DNA of 64,000 nucleotides from Leptobrachium leishanense (GCA_009667805.1 CM019067.1:249523721-249587720), one strand, 5' to 3'; numbered from the stretch's first letter, positions 44,962 to 56,450 are shown. Program-made: numbers and translations. Notes: generated by a model not told the origin, from the sequence alone.

Positions 44962-45929
44962 TTTAATTGCGTGTAATGACTAGTGCACTGGTCTATTTTT
45001 TATTTTTGTTGACTCTTAATAAAAGTTACGTTTTATTGTTACGTTCTCACTGCTCCCTCCAATTGGAAGGATTTTTGTTCCTTATCACACGGGTTATCCC
45101 CGATATTGAGAACGTCTGTTGAGACATCGAGTTACAGACTTCTCGATTCCTGTTTTGACATCCCTCAGTGGATGGCAAGTTGTTGTCGTGTAAATAATGT
45201 CGTTTTGTGTTTTCTTTCTAATCCACAAAAATATTGGTTGAAAAGGTTGGTTTGGATAATGGTTAAATGAGTATTCCAAGACCTACAATCTCTGGATTCT
45301 CTAGCTTTATTTATTGGATCAGAGAAGAACTGACGCACCTCCCGAACAGCTATACATGCTGTTCATGTCCCTTTCTGAAACACAAGTCAGAAAAGTAAAA
45401 AAAGATTTTAAAATCATAATAGTCAAATTAATGTAAGTAGGTAAGAGAGGTAAAGGTAATAATGGTTTTCCATCCATCTGATCATGCAGTCAGTCATCCT
45501 GACATTCGCAGCGACTGGCGAGCTGTAGTGTTTAGTGCCGCCACCTCGCTAAACACATCACCCACCTATAGTTGGAGGCATCTTTAGTATTGTATGACGA
45601 CACAGATATTTATTCTCTGAGAGTGTAGATTGACATTCGATAAAACCAATTAAAATCCAAAACGTGCTTTTGCTGATCACAGCCTAATCAGTCAACCAAC
45701 TGGATCCTCACCATCAAAGACAAATGTTGCTTTAGAAGAAAAGTTGGGTAAGGCTAGATATAGAAAAAAAATAACTGACATTTTTACAATAGGGTGGGGG
45801 TTAAACGTGAAGTTTTCTTCATTTGTAGCCAGGCCTGGTTCCATATTAAAAGTCTCCTCCTTGATTAGGTTCCTCTTCAAGTGCTTCTTGATAAACAACC
45901 TCTGCTAAGTACTCGGTAGCTTTTATGAT
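44962..45929. other. Unrecognised DNA
   Basis: No feature supported. Confidence 0.3.
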
Positions 45930-46425
45930 GTCACACCCTGCTCACTGATCTCCACGGAGATCTGCATGTCCCTGTACAAGCTGTGTGCCAGCGTGAATGT
46001 GCAGGGGCCATGGAAGAAGACGCAGAGGGACATGGGATTTATTTGTTCCCATTCTCATGCTGTTCTCGGCCAGAGGAAGCAGCAGACCATGCCGTCCTCT
46101 GCACCGCTGGGTCTCAGGCTAGTATGAGCTTATTTGGGATATTTAAATTTAGGTAATAAGTGATTTTGCAAAAGCAGGGTTCAAAGTTGGTATTTGTTTA
46201 CCGCATACCATCTGGTTTAGAGGAGAATGGGCTAGGTAGGAATAGCTCGTTCTCCTCCAGGGTAGCGCAAATTCACATCTCCTATACAGAGTATCGGAGA
46301 CGTGAATTTACAGTAAGCTTGCGCAACACCTGAGCTGCAAGCAAGGCTTGTGCCTCCGTTGAAATAGCTTGGGGACGATTTTAATCTAGTGTCTGGGGTG
46401 ATTTTCACGACCACTTCTAGATGTT
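45930..46425. repeat. Dispersed repeat L-like block
   Basis: G+C-richer block with TGCTCACTGATCTCC, GACGCAGAGGGACATGG, GTTCTCGGCCAGAGGAAGCAG and a palindromic pair around ACAGAGTATCGGAGACGTG. Assignment to L is weak. Confidence 0.3.
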
Positions 46426-47613
46426 AGCTCATCATCCTGGTTGGAGTCAGGCCCATTTTTTTCTTTTCTTTTTTCTCAGTCCAGAAAAAGTCTGTTTAAA
46501 AAGCTTTGATCTTCTAAGTTGGAAAAGAAGATTTCAGGCACCAACATAGAATCCTTTGTCTCAGGGAATAAATATGATCACCATCTGGTGCTGGTTTTAG
46601 GATTCTCTAGGCTTGCCCAGGGCTGCAGTGTGTGTATGATACAGGAGGAGCCATTGCTAGGAGACACAAGCAGGGCTTCCTAAGCCACTATGTGACAGAG
46701 AATGATCTGTTTGTTATTATTTTAATATGTAAACAATGACATACCAGACACAGAAGTAGCCTGCATACAAATTGATTTGCTGCCTTCATTAATCTGGTGG
46801 CAAGGTGAGAAAGACAGGCACTGTCGTTAAACAACAGCCGTAGTGTTGCCTGGAGTATACTTCAAGAACATTATATGTAATTTATTGATGTAATTAATTT
46901 GTATACAAACAAGCAGCATGGTTATGATTTATTCACTTTTACTAACTGATATTACATCTCCTGATATTGTGAAAAGCTTTCATACATTTTATTCTGTGTC
47001 ATCCATAATGTTGGTGATTTGTGTGTGATCATAGCAATATTTCTATAATCTGACACTGGTATCTTTATATGGAGGTTGTAAATGTTCCTTAATTGGCTCC
47101 AGCTGCCTCATTTAGTGAGATGTGTATATCAAGACTTCCCATCGGCACATCAGAGACAAGTCAAAGAAAGCAATACAATATTTTGAGGGGAAATTGTCTC
47201 TTCATTTCATGTCATGTTAATTTAATTCAGCTTGACAATAAATCATTGGACTAAAACTTTTTAACTATTTTACACCCAGTGCACTTTTTATACATTTGCA
47301 TTTTTATTCCTCGTGAAATCTACATGGCACAGGGCAACATCATAAAATGCACCCCTAGCAATCAGCTGCCGGACCTAGCAGCGTTATACCTACCGTGCTA
47401 TCCAGAACAAATATTTTTTCTATATAGTGTCATCGATATATTAAATTGTCTAAAATGTTGCTGTTTTGTGTCAGAGTGAAATCAATTAATCACAGGGTCA
47501 CAACTAATATGATACATTATATTAAAAGTATCATTTGGTCTCACTGACTGTGAAGTGACATATGTATAATCTTAAATATACGTATATACAGTATGTAGAT
47601 TAGATGAGCCGTG
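46426..47613. other. Unrecognised DNA
   Basis: 1.2 kb without a supportable gene or repeat. Confidence 0.35.
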
Positions 47614-47874
47614 TTAGGCTGGGGTCAGACCAGCGCACTTTTAACGTGCGTTCTGGCGCACTTAATTACGGCCGTACTAGCAGCAAATGACGGGCAATGA
47701 CGGCCAATATACGAAGTACGGTCGCACGAAAGTCCGGCCGCGCAACGCAAGTGGAAAATTAACGCTTTTTTTCGAGAACGCAGAACCGCTAGTACGGACG
47801 TACAGAGTGCGCAGCTGCGGCATAGTGGCGTGTTTGCGTGATTCGGAGACGTCAGACGCTGCACATGTGCGGCC

Positions 47875-47881
47875 TATATAA
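47875..47881 (+). promoter_or_regulatory. TATA box of the MADF gene
   Basis: TATATAA lies 58 bases before the ATG at 47940, so transcription would start near 47905. MITEs A-E have altered this site (for example CCAACATAA in A), consistent with loss of a promoter that they no longer need. Confidence 0.6.
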
Positions 47882-47939
47882 CGTCCAGACGAAAAAAGTG
47901 TCCTGTGGTGGCTGTTGTGGTACCTGGCAATTGCAGAAG

Positions 47940-49942
47940 ATGGCTGGTCTGGATATTGATGTGGAGCGTTTGATAGCGGCAGTGGCGGAGCATCCCGAGA
48001 TTTGGGACACGGCTTGTGACCTGTACAAGGACAAACCGAGAAAGGCCAGCGCATGGGTTGCAGTCTCGAGGGTGGTGTACCTGGAGTATGATACGTGGTC
48101 TGACAGAGAGCAGAAGCTACAGAGTGAGTACATTATTATTTAATTCATAATCACATGTAAATTGAATGTACAATAAAAGTAAAGGCAAACATAATAGGTG
48201 CCGTTACATGTTAAATGCTCCCCAGCTGCCAGGGCACCTGCCCTGCATCGCTAGTAAAATAATTAGACAGAGCATCGCGAAACCTGTTGCTGTGTCTATT
48301 CACAGCTATTATGTCATGGTTTGCATATTCATCCAGACCCGTAACTGTGAGGGTATCAGTGAAATTAAAACCATCCCTCGCACGAACATAGTTATGTAGG
48401 ATGCAACAGCATTTCACTATATCCACACAGAACTCCACATTTACATCAAGCGGTCTATGAAAAATCCTCCACTTGTTGGTCAGTATGCCAAAGCTACACT
48501 CCACATACCGTCTCGCCCGCGACAGCCTGTAATTAAACACCCGCTTCCTCACAGTCAGGTGTGTCCCTGAGTAGGGCCGTAGGAGATGTGTGGATAGGCC
48601 GAATGCTTCGTCACCCACGAAGGCATAGGGGACTGCCACGTCACTGCCAGACAATGGTGCGGGTCTGGGTATGTGCAGGGTCCCACTCTCGAGCTCATCC
48701 CACAGTGTAGAGTTCCTGAACAATGTGGAGTCAGAGTCTTTGCCGTATGATCCGACATCCACATACACAAAATCATAGTTGGCATCTGCCACCGCCAGTA
48801 GGCCAATGGAAAAGAAATGTTTATAATTTTGATGCAGTGGCTTCACTATGCGGACATGTTTGCCATCCACGGCTCCAAGGCAATTGGGGAAGTTGGCTCT
48901 CCCGCAAAATCCTGCTGCAATTGCTACCCATGCCTCCTCCGTGGGTGTTGGTAAATATTGCTTCTTCATGGTTTCCCTTATTGTTTGGCACACCTTGCGG
49001 ACGATCTCACCAGCTGTTGATCTGCCAACGCGGAAGTTGTAATGCAGATCCTTCAAACTGCATCCACTAGCAAGATACCTGGGAAATATGAATTAAATCT
49101 GTGTTATGATCACATCATATGAACCGACCCTAATGTCACTCTCATTATGTTTTGCAGCACATGAACTTAGCAACAAGTGGCGCACTATCAGGGACAACTA
49201 CACCCGGGTCCTGAAAAAGGAAGCGGCAGCTGCGCGCTCTGGAGCTGAGGCAAGGAGGAAGGTGCACAGTTATCTTTATGCCGAACAATTGTCGTTCCTC
49301 AGGAGGACCCAGGAGCCAAGGCCAACTGCGAGCAGCATTGACCAGCCATCCACATCTGGGTCACAGGAGCAACACCTGCCGGCAGGGGGTTCTGGCAGCT
49401 GGCAGGAGGAGGTTGACCAGGGTGGCACAGACTCGCAGGTGGAGGGGGAGGTGGAGACCGGACCGGTGCCAGCTGCAGCACCGAGAGACAGCACCAGACC
49501 GGCTCACAACAGGAGGAGGGGACCGCCTAGCGACTTCGAGCAGGCCATGGTCAGGTTCACGGGGTCACACAATCCACAACCTCCACGCTGCACCATCACT
49601 GACAGTGAGGACATGTCCTTTGTCCATTCCTGTCAATCCCTGCTGGACCAGATGACCCTGGCGCAGAAGGTGGAGTACCGCCGCAGATCCCTGGACCTCA
49701 TCCATGAGATCCTGTCCCGTCCAGAACAGGCTGCGGTCTACTATGGTGCGGTGCCACAAGGCCACCATGCCACTGGTTATGCCAGCCACAGCCAGGCGCC
49801 ACCCACCCACCCATGTCCCATGTTGCTGGGCCTCCCCCAGAGTCTGGGTACCGCCGCGGATCCACACATGGTCCTCATGAGCCAGATGCTCCTCTGTACC
49901 AGGATTTGTGAGGTGTCTTGTCTGTTTTATGTTTTTGGTTGA
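47940..49942 (+). CDS. MADF/BESS-type DNA-binding protein of the Harbinger element
   Basis: Two exons: 47940-48123 and 49158-49942. The donor is AGA|GTGAGT and the acceptor TTTTGCAG|CA. The join is phase 1 and gives 969 nt, 322 residues. Residues about 8-95 form a MADF domain: RLIAAVAEHPEIWD, LYKDKPRKASAW, then across the join HELSNKWRTIRDNYTRVLKK. A proline/glycine/serine-rich linker follows. Residues about 210-248 (DSEDMSFVHSCQSLLDQMTL) look like a BESS interaction motif. In this superfamily the partner protein (Myb/SANT or MADF-like) binds DNA and helps bring transposase to the nucleus and the ends; that role is inferred here. ATG at 47940 is the first in frame after the TATA box. The transposase exon 2 lies inside its intron, on the other strand. 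Confidence 0.85.
48124..49157 (+). other. Intron of the MADF gene
   Basis: Begins GTGAGTA and ends TTATGTTTTGCAG. Contains nearly all of the transposase exon 2 (48211-49078) in antisense orientation. The divisibility of the joined exons by three and continuity of the MADF domain across it support the call. Confidence 0.8.
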
Positions 49943-50537
49943 CATGCTGTTCCTGTTGTCACTTATGTTTTGTCCTTCATGTTATTTTCTTTTGTATATA
50001 TGTTACAAATATGTTATTGATTTATTTTCTTGTTTATTACAATATATTTCTATTTACATACATTCTTGTCAGTGTCAGAGGTTTTTTTGGACGTGTCTTG
50101 GAATGTGATGCCTGCGTGTGGGTGGGTATGAATGTGTTTGCGTACATGTCGCTACAGACCGACAATAGGGGCTCTGCACACTGAGCACATGTCTGCTGAC
50201 TGGCAGCGAAGTCATGCATACAGGTGTTTGGAAGTACTTAGCGCAAAGTGATGACCAGCATCTCCTCCGGTGGTATGGCATCCCTCATGTTGGTGTCCCT
50301 CTTGGTCAGCGGCTCCCGTAACTGTGACAACAGTTCATCGAATGAGGGGATGGACATCCGCATGTAGTTGAAAAACTTCACGGGGTCCCTCTCTCGCAGT
50401 GGCCTGTACAGCGTCACAAAGTGGCCATGAGTGTGTCTGGCAGCGTTGATGGGATGAACCCATGTTCGCCATTGTCTTTTGTGCTGGAGGTACAGGTAGC
50501 CCGTTGCAGCAAACACAAACACTTGCAGTGCATCCAT
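48211..50537 (-). CDS. PIF/Harbinger DDE transposase
   Basis: Minus strand, two inferred exons: 50537-50242 and 49078-48211, giving 1164 nt, 387 residues (HARBI1 is about 350). Exon 1 (MDALQVFVFAATG...) ends with the conserved region FDELLSQLREPLTKRDTNMRDAIPPEE. Exon 2 continues YLASGCSLKDLHYNFRVG, which joins it in the family order. The DDE_Tnp_4 core has D170 (GAVDGKH), D255 (FVGDEAFGL) and E292 (ECSFGIL). The enzyme would cut and paste the element at TWA sites. The 5' splice site reads CTAAGT instead of GTAAGT; unspliced, exon 1 meets TAA at once. The longer upstream frame starts with GTG, so I chose ATG at 50537. The MADF exon 2 lies in its intron. Confidence 0.88.
49079..50241 (-). other. 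Inferred intron of the transposase gene, defective donor
   Basis: Minus strand: starts CTAAGTACTT at 50241 (GTAAGT expected) and ends TTTCCCAG at 49079. With this join the split codon is CG|G (Arg), and the protein continues in the expected order. Contains all of MADF exon 2 (49158-49942) in antisense. Confidence 0.75.
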
Positions 50538-50569
50538 CTTGGTGAAACGCCACCATCCACGAAATGGCT

Positions 50570-50576
50570 TTTTATA
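50570..50576 (-). promoter_or_regulatory. TATA box of the transposase gene
   Basis: Minus strand TATAAAA preceded by GGGG. The ATG at 50537 is 32 bases further on, so the 5' UTR would be very short (about 10 bases) if a start site 30 bases downstream is used. Confidence 0.55.
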
Positions 50577-50776
50577 CCCCTTCACCTTAATTTTTGATTC
50601 ACCTATTGATTTGGTAAATTAGATAACGCGTTTAATTGCAGATCCGTAAAAAATCACGCACGAAAATGCGCATAGTATGACCGTTTTCGCGAATTCCTTG
50701 AAAAAATACGTCAATGCGTTCGGACGCACTTTTTTACGTTCGCGTGTAAAAATGCTTTCGTTTGACCCTAGCCTTA

Positions 50777-50930
50777 GTCCAGATGCCAAAATCACGACTA
50801 TAGCAGTATGTGGTGATACCTTTTTATTGGACTAACATTACATTTAAAAGACAAGCTTTCGAGAGTATTCCCCTCTTCTAAAGGTCTGGACGCTTTACTG
50901 ACCAAAATCGTAGAATTAAACCTAAAGACA
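50777..50930. repeat. Short dispersed-repeat fragment
   Basis: GTGATACCTTTTTATTGGAC, then CAAGCTTTCGAGAG, reads like the end of a common vertebrate repeat. No second copy in this window, so the call is from memory of the phrase only. Confidence 0.35.
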
Positions 50931-50932
50931 TT

Positions 50933-51410
50933 GGGCCCTATTACATTCTTGTTGCTAACGGTAGCGCTCACTTGCGTGAGCACTAACGTTAGCTGCGGTA
51001 TCTACCGCATAGTACAATCCAAACGCAAACAGGTTAAGTTCATTAACATCATCCAGAAAAAAAAAAAATGAATGCTATACTCACCTCCTGTCTCACGGCT
51101 CTGACCACGTCTCTGACCACGGCTCCGACCGTGGCTCCGACCGCCTCCTTCATCCGGCAGGAGCTGGGAAAGACTGGGGGAAAAAGTCCCCCCAGTCTCT
51201 CCCTGCGTATCACTACGCCGACCGGCCGGATCTCGCGAGGCGAGATCCGGCTGGTCATGTGCCCGGCAGGGGGAAACTCAATTGAGACCTATGGACTCAA
51301 TCAAGTGGATGCTCGCAGCTGCGCTCAGCGCTGCCGTGAGCATCGCGGGGTTACCGCGCGGTAACAATGCAGGCAGCATTTTTTGCGCCTGCCTTGTAAT
51401 CCAGTGTTAA
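50933..51410. repeat. GGGCC-ended element I3 / repeat L hybrid
   Basis: Starts GGGCCCTATTACATTCTTG like I1. The middle has ATACTCACCTCC and TCCCCCCAGTCTCTCC like L, plus TCTCGCGAGGCGAGATCC, a palindrome. This copy suggests that the L blocks are interiors of GGGCC-ended elements. The right end is not clear. Confidence 0.45.
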
Positions 51411-51955
51411 AACGCGGGCGCAAGGGGGAAGACATTATCGGGCACACGGGTGGGGCTGTTAAATGTTGTAAATAGCCAAATGGTATGGTCAAAATGGGAA
51501 AAGAAAGAAAAACCATTGAGGGATCTTAGGCCCATAAAACAGCAGTGAAAAGATCATGACCGCTTGAAAGGAAAAAAAAATCATTGTAGTCTGAAGAAGA
51601 CAAAAAAAGAGAAGGAAAACCAACCCCCGGCCGGAATTCTGAATGTTGTGTGACGTTATAATAGTGGGTTAAAAATCCAGAATCCACATTAAGTCCTTCT
51701 TTTGTATATATATATATATATATCAAGTCCTACAAAAAGAAGTGAGGGAACTCAACTAGATTTGTCCCACAATTAGCAATTATCTTGAACACACACTCAA
51801 AATCTGATATATTTATGTATCAATGTGGATATTAGCAAAAGCATGTGCTATACCCTATATTTACTGTAATTTAGCAGGGAAAGATATGACCGAACACCTG
51901 TATAGTGTATGGAACCAATGGGAACTCTGTTCTATTTTGCAAAAATACTGGAGGT
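51411..51955. other. Unrecognised DNA with (TA)n
   Basis: A TA microsatellite lies at about 51705-51723. No gene. Confidence 0.3.
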
Positions 51956-51958
51956 ACT

Positions 51959-52836
51959 CAGGGTTATCCAAAGAGATCCGAATTGCTGGAGAAAGGTAAC
52001 CGAATGCTGAAAATCAGTGTTCGGTTACCTTTCCTGACCATTCGGCTATCCAGAGAGCAGGCAATTCGCCAAATCCTAGCGAATTGCCTGCACATACGGT
52101 GCCTGTTCGAGGGCAGTGAAATCCCCATAGAGAAGCACTGCTTCGGCTATTCAGAGAACACAAACCAGCAGTGAAAGGTTCCCCTAATGCCCTGTCATTC
52201 GGTGGTTTAATTCGGCAAGTTAATTCTGGAGAATCCCATAGACTTCAATGTTAAAAATATTCCCGTTTTAATTCAATATCTAATAAACCGTTCATTATAA
52301 AATTCTGCAGCAAAAAGTCTCTTTATTTATAGATTTTTTAGGATACTTTAAGCATTTTTCTGATATTTTTTTTTTTTTTTTAAAAGTCCGATTTTTTTTG
52401 ATTTTTTTTCAGTTTACTTATTTTTTTTGTAACAGCCCTCTTTATTATCATTCCTTGGACCTCCTGTGAAAATTTCAGACATTTTCGCTCAGTAGTTTCT
52501 TTGCAAACAGCGTTTCATTTTCCCAGATTCATACAAATGGTTTTTCTAATTTATTCACTGCCTCCTCTACGTCACAGCTGCTTCGGCTCTGTGTGATTCG
52601 GCTCCTGTTCGGCTCCTGTTCGGCTTCTTCAAAGGTTAATCCAGATGTTTTTGCTTGTTTTCAGCGTGCATTCGGTTAGTGTTTGTCAGGTGTTCGGTAG
52701 CTTTTCCCTGCAATTCGGGGACCCTGTGGTGTTTGCTGAATACACCGCAGGGTCACCGAAATGGGATCGGCAAAAGGAACCGAATTGAAGAGAACCGAAC
52801 GTGCGGTGACTTTTCGAATCTCTTTGGATAACCCTG
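51959..52836 (+). mobile_element. CAGGG element C4
   Basis: 878 bp, CAGGGTTATCCAAAGAGATC to GGATAACCCTG, ACT on both sides (51956-51958, 52837-52839). Same hairpins as C3. At the right end the first half of the hairpin is partly lost (AGAACCGAACGTGCGGTGAC). Confidence 0.88.
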
Positions 52837-52892
52837 ACTGCTTTCCCATGTGTTCTCCCTCAACTTTACACCAGCACACAAACACTGTGCAT

Positions 52893-54230
52893 AGTCTAAA
52901 GGGTTTTTTCAAAGAGAGCCGAATTTGCCGCTGAATTGCACTGGTGAATTTCATGGCAATTTGGGTATTCAAAAAGCTGGTGATTTGCCAAATATTGCCA
53001 AATTGCCTGAAAAATATAGTGCTTGTTCGAAGGCAGTGAAATCCTCATAGATAAGCAATGGTTAATCTATTCAGAGAATGCCGAAAAGTTGGTGAAAAAA
53101 ACAGATTGTCGGTGGTTTTGCTCAACAGGTTTAACCAGACGAATCCTATAGGTTTCAATGTAAATAACATTCCCAGTTTTACTAAATATTTATTAACCTC
53201 CCTGGCGGTATTCCCGAGTGTGACTCGGGGTTAAATTTCACTACCACGAACGGTAACCCCGAGCCACACTCGGGCTGGATGTTTACTCACCTCCTCCTGG
53301 CTCCCTCACTGTCCCTGCAGTGTGATCACGGCGAGCTGCTTCCTGGATGGCTCCCTGCGAGTCACATGATGCAGGGGGGCTGGACGCAGCAAACTTCATT
53401 CATAATACTCACTGAATACAAATGGAAAAGTTTATGCACAGCCACTAGGTGGCAGTACAGGATAAGAAATAGACCATACCTTGTCTCACCCTTGTTCTCA
53501 GACAGATTTCTGTTTTTTTGTTGTATTTTATTGTACATCATTTATTTGCATTATTTTGGATAATTATTTTTGGGATAATAAATTATTATGTCGTGTTTCA
53601 AACTTTATCGGACTCAGTGTATTTACTATTTATTTATTTATTTATTTATTTATAAAGGATTTTACCAGTAAGGACTCTTGATTTCATGGATTTCAGTGCG
53701 TGATTCCTAATTATTACAGGCTGACTATGTACAAAAACACGTTTCCTTTAAAAAAAAATTGAGACGCTTTTAGACACAAAATTTTGAAAAAATTAGACCG
53801 CCAGGGAGGTTAAACCATTTACTCTTTTCATTTGCAGCAAAAAGTCTATTAATACATCTTTTTAGGCATTTTTCAGTGAAATTTTTTATCTTTTTTTTCA
53901 TTTTTTCAAATGGCGTTTTTCTTTTTTCTTTAACAGACCTTTCTATTATTATTATTCATAGGACCTTATACATTATTTCCATGCATTATTTTCATTTTCT
54001 AATGTCTTTTAAAAGGTGTCATTTTTTTTACCCCATCCAGCAGCTGGTCTGAGTCGTTCGGCGGTCTATTCGGTGGTTTGTGGCTGTGTTTGGCGATTGT
54101 ATTGGCAGCGTTTGCCGGATCGATTCAGTGCATTTTGGGGAGCCTGCAGTGAATGCTGAATACACCACAGGATTGGTGAATTGAGGTCGCTGAAGTGCAC
54201 CAAATGAAAGATTTGAATAACCGCTAATGT
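52893..54230. mobile_element. C'-type element split by P4
   Basis: Left part 52893-53192 (TTTTTTCAAAGAGAGCCGAA; TTTGCCAAATATTGCC; TTCAGAGAATGCCGAA). Right part 53814-54230 (CAGCAAAAAGTCTATTAATAC; AATACACCACAGGATTGG; GATTTGAATAACC). P4 fills the point corresponding to ATCTAATAAACCG in other copies. Confidence 0.65.
53193..53813 (+). mobile_element. piggyBac-like element P4
   Basis: The body at 53197-53809 has TTAA on both sides and TIRs CCTCCCTGGCGGT / ACCGCCAGGGAGG. It aligns along its length with P1 in inverse orientation. Holds an (ATTT)n run near 53627-53655. The intact GCTTTTAGACAC site gives the empty target of MITE E. Confidence 0.88.
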
Positions 54231-54774
54231 CATGGGAGACATGGGATGATCTGTGTCTCTCTTCACAGACATATGAAACATTTATAACTGCCATTATTAA
54301 CCCTTTTACTGGAATGTTGTCTGATAGTTTAACATAACTGAAAGGGTTAATAATTAGGGATGAGCTGTTCGGTTCGATCAGTTCGGAGTTCGATTCGAAG
54401 TTTGGCCGTTCGCAAGTTCGCGAACTTTGAACTTTTTGGCGTGTTCGGTTCGAGTTCGCAAAAAAAAAAAACATTTTGAAAAAAGTATAAAAAAATGCTT
54501 AAAAAATACTAAAAAATCTAGAAACAGACTCTATACTGCAGAATATTATAAGCAACGGTTTATTAGATATTGAATTAAAAACTAATGTGTAGGTGCAAAG
54601 ATTCTCACCTCTAAATGACCTGTGTTCACAAACGGGCATAAACAACAGGTGTTTTTAGTCTGGTCTAATGAATTTGATACATTGTATGTATGTAGAGTAT
54701 ACTGAGGGTGTGGTGACTGCTTCTGAGAAGTGTTAATTTCTCTGCTAAATCTTCCTCTAATATGCTGCATTTCA

Positions 54775-55078
54775 CTGCTGTGTGCTCAGCTCATTTTTAT
54801 CGCTTTCGCTCATCATGTTTAAACGCGATTTGAATCCACATTTTATTAAATAACCGAGACATATTAGATATTGTTCTTTCCGGCAGACTCCGCAGATTCA
54901 TAATATATCATTTTTATATGTATACGTCATGTTCTGCCTGTATATTATGACAAAAATTAAATAAAAATAGAATTTTTAATCATCTGCAGTGTGTAAAGTG
55001 TTTTTTTCACATTTTAGCACATGAGCGTTTGCGGTTATGTTTTCTATAGGGTGCGCTTGTACAAAAATTAGAAATAGG
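54775..55078 (-). repeat. Inverted arm matching 59130-59450
   Basis: TCGCTCATCATGTTTAAACG, CATAATATATCATTTTTATA, ATTTTTAATCATCTGCAGTG and GTGCGCTTGTACAAAAATTAG are the inverse of sequence in the duplicated K units. This makes a foldback of about 300-bp arms, 4 kb apart. The left arm is interrupted at its inner side by C5. Confidence 0.7.
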
Positions 55079-55968
55079 CAGGGTTATCCAAAGAGATTCG
55101 AAAAGTCACCGCACGTTCGGTGACTTTTCGTTCTCTTCAATTCGGTTTCTTTTGCTGATTGCATTTCGGTGACCCTGCGGTGTATTCAGCAAGCACCACA
55201 GGGTCCCCGAATTGCAGGGAAAAGCTGCCGCAAACCTGACGAAAACTAACCGAATGCACGCTGAAAACAAGCAAAAACATCTGGATTAACCTTCGAAAAG
55301 GAGCCGAACAGGAGCCGAATCACACAGAGCCGAAGCAGCTGTGACGTAGAGGAGGCAGTGAATAAATTAGCAAAACCATTTGTATGAATCTGGGAAAATG
55401 AAACGCTGTTTGCAAAGAAACTACTGAGCGAAAATGTCTGAAATTTTCACAGGAGGTCCAGGGAATGATAATAAAGAGGGCTGTTAAAAAAAAAATAAGT
55501 AAACTGAAAAAAAATCCAAAAAAAAATCGGACTTTTAAAAAAAAAAAAAAAATCTGAAAAATGCTTAAAGTATCCTAAAAAATCTATAAATAAAGAGACT
55601 TTTTGCTGCAGAATTTTATAATGAACGGTTTATTAGATATTGAATTAAAACGGGAATATTTTTAACATTGAAGCCTATGGGATTCTCCTGAATAAACTTG
55701 CCGAATTAAACCACCGAATGGCAGGGCATTAGGGGAACCTTTCACTGCTGGTTTGTGTTCTCTGAATAGCCGAAGCAGTGCTTTTTCATGGGGTTTTCAC
55801 TGCCCTCGAACAGGCACCGAACAGGCACCGTATGTGCAGGCAATATACCAGGATTTGGCGTATTGCCTGCTCTCTGGATAGCCGAATGGCCAGGAAAGGT
55901 AACCGAACGCTGATTTTCAGCGTTCGGTTACCTTTCACAAGCAATTCGGATCTCTTTGAATAACCCTG
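55079..55968 (-). mobile_element. CAGGG element C5
   Basis: 890 bp, inverse orientation to C2-C4, CAGGGTTATCCAAAGAGATT to GAATAACCCTG. It sits inside the inverted arm: the sequence on its two sides (AAAAATTAGAAATAGG | ACTTGTTACATTTTG) is contiguous in 59090-59150 inverse. Confidence 0.88.
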
Positions 55969-56225
55969 TCGGACTTGTTACATTTTGTGGGGGGAATTAC
56001 GTGATTTATAGCAAACACACCCCATCGAAAAAAATCATTAGTGCATCATCGTTCATATTATAATTGAAATGTGAACAATATTGCTGCATTAATAAAAATA
56101 ACACACAAAAAAATACAGTTTTTTTTTCTTTTTTTTTACTTTATACCTGGTCATGTTGGGTATCATTCGTAAGGCCATGCTCAGGCCTTTCTATTGACAC
56201 CCTCCATGACCCCCTAGCTGCCTGG

Positions 56226-56450
56226 AGATATCGGGGTTCAAATGAACCCCCTATCTCCACCAGGGGATTGGCCTGGGCAATATATATACGCATGATGTGA
56301 GCTGGCCTGGGCCTGGGCAATATATATACGCATGATGTGAGCTGGCCTGGGCAATATATATATACGCATGATGTGAGCTGGCCTAGGCCTGGGCAATATA
56401 TACACATGATCTGAGCTGGCATGGGCAATATATATATATATACGCATGAT
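56226..56450. repeat. Tandem repeat of TATATACGCATGATGTGAGC
   Basis: About five copies of a 36-52-bp unit CATGATGTGAGCTGGCCTGG / GCAATATATATACG, with variable (TA) length and a doubled CTGGGC in some copies. Confidence 0.85.

Larger units (their letters stand above)
47617..50773. mobile_element. PIF/Harbinger transposon, two-gene, complete
   Basis: 3157 bp bounded by GGCTGGGGTCAGACC and TTTGACCCTAGCC, with exact TTA duplications at 47614-47616 and 50774-50776. It carries a MADF-type gene on the plus strand and a DDE transposase on the minus strand, the usual two-gene content of this superfamily. The left 287 bp and right 143 bp are what the window's MITEs retain. It looks young: both genes have intact exons. 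The one clear defect I see is the transposase 5' splice site. Confidence 0.93.

Noticed and set aside
48723..49070. 115-codon plus-strand gene inside the MADF intron
   Set aside because: It is the antisense shadow of the transposase exon 2.
49565..49945. 126-codon minus-strand gene
   Set aside because: Antisense shadow of MADF exon 2, inside the transposase intron.
54028..54474. 148-codon minus-strand gene
   Set aside because: Spans the end of a C'-type repeat and the hAT end; no domain.
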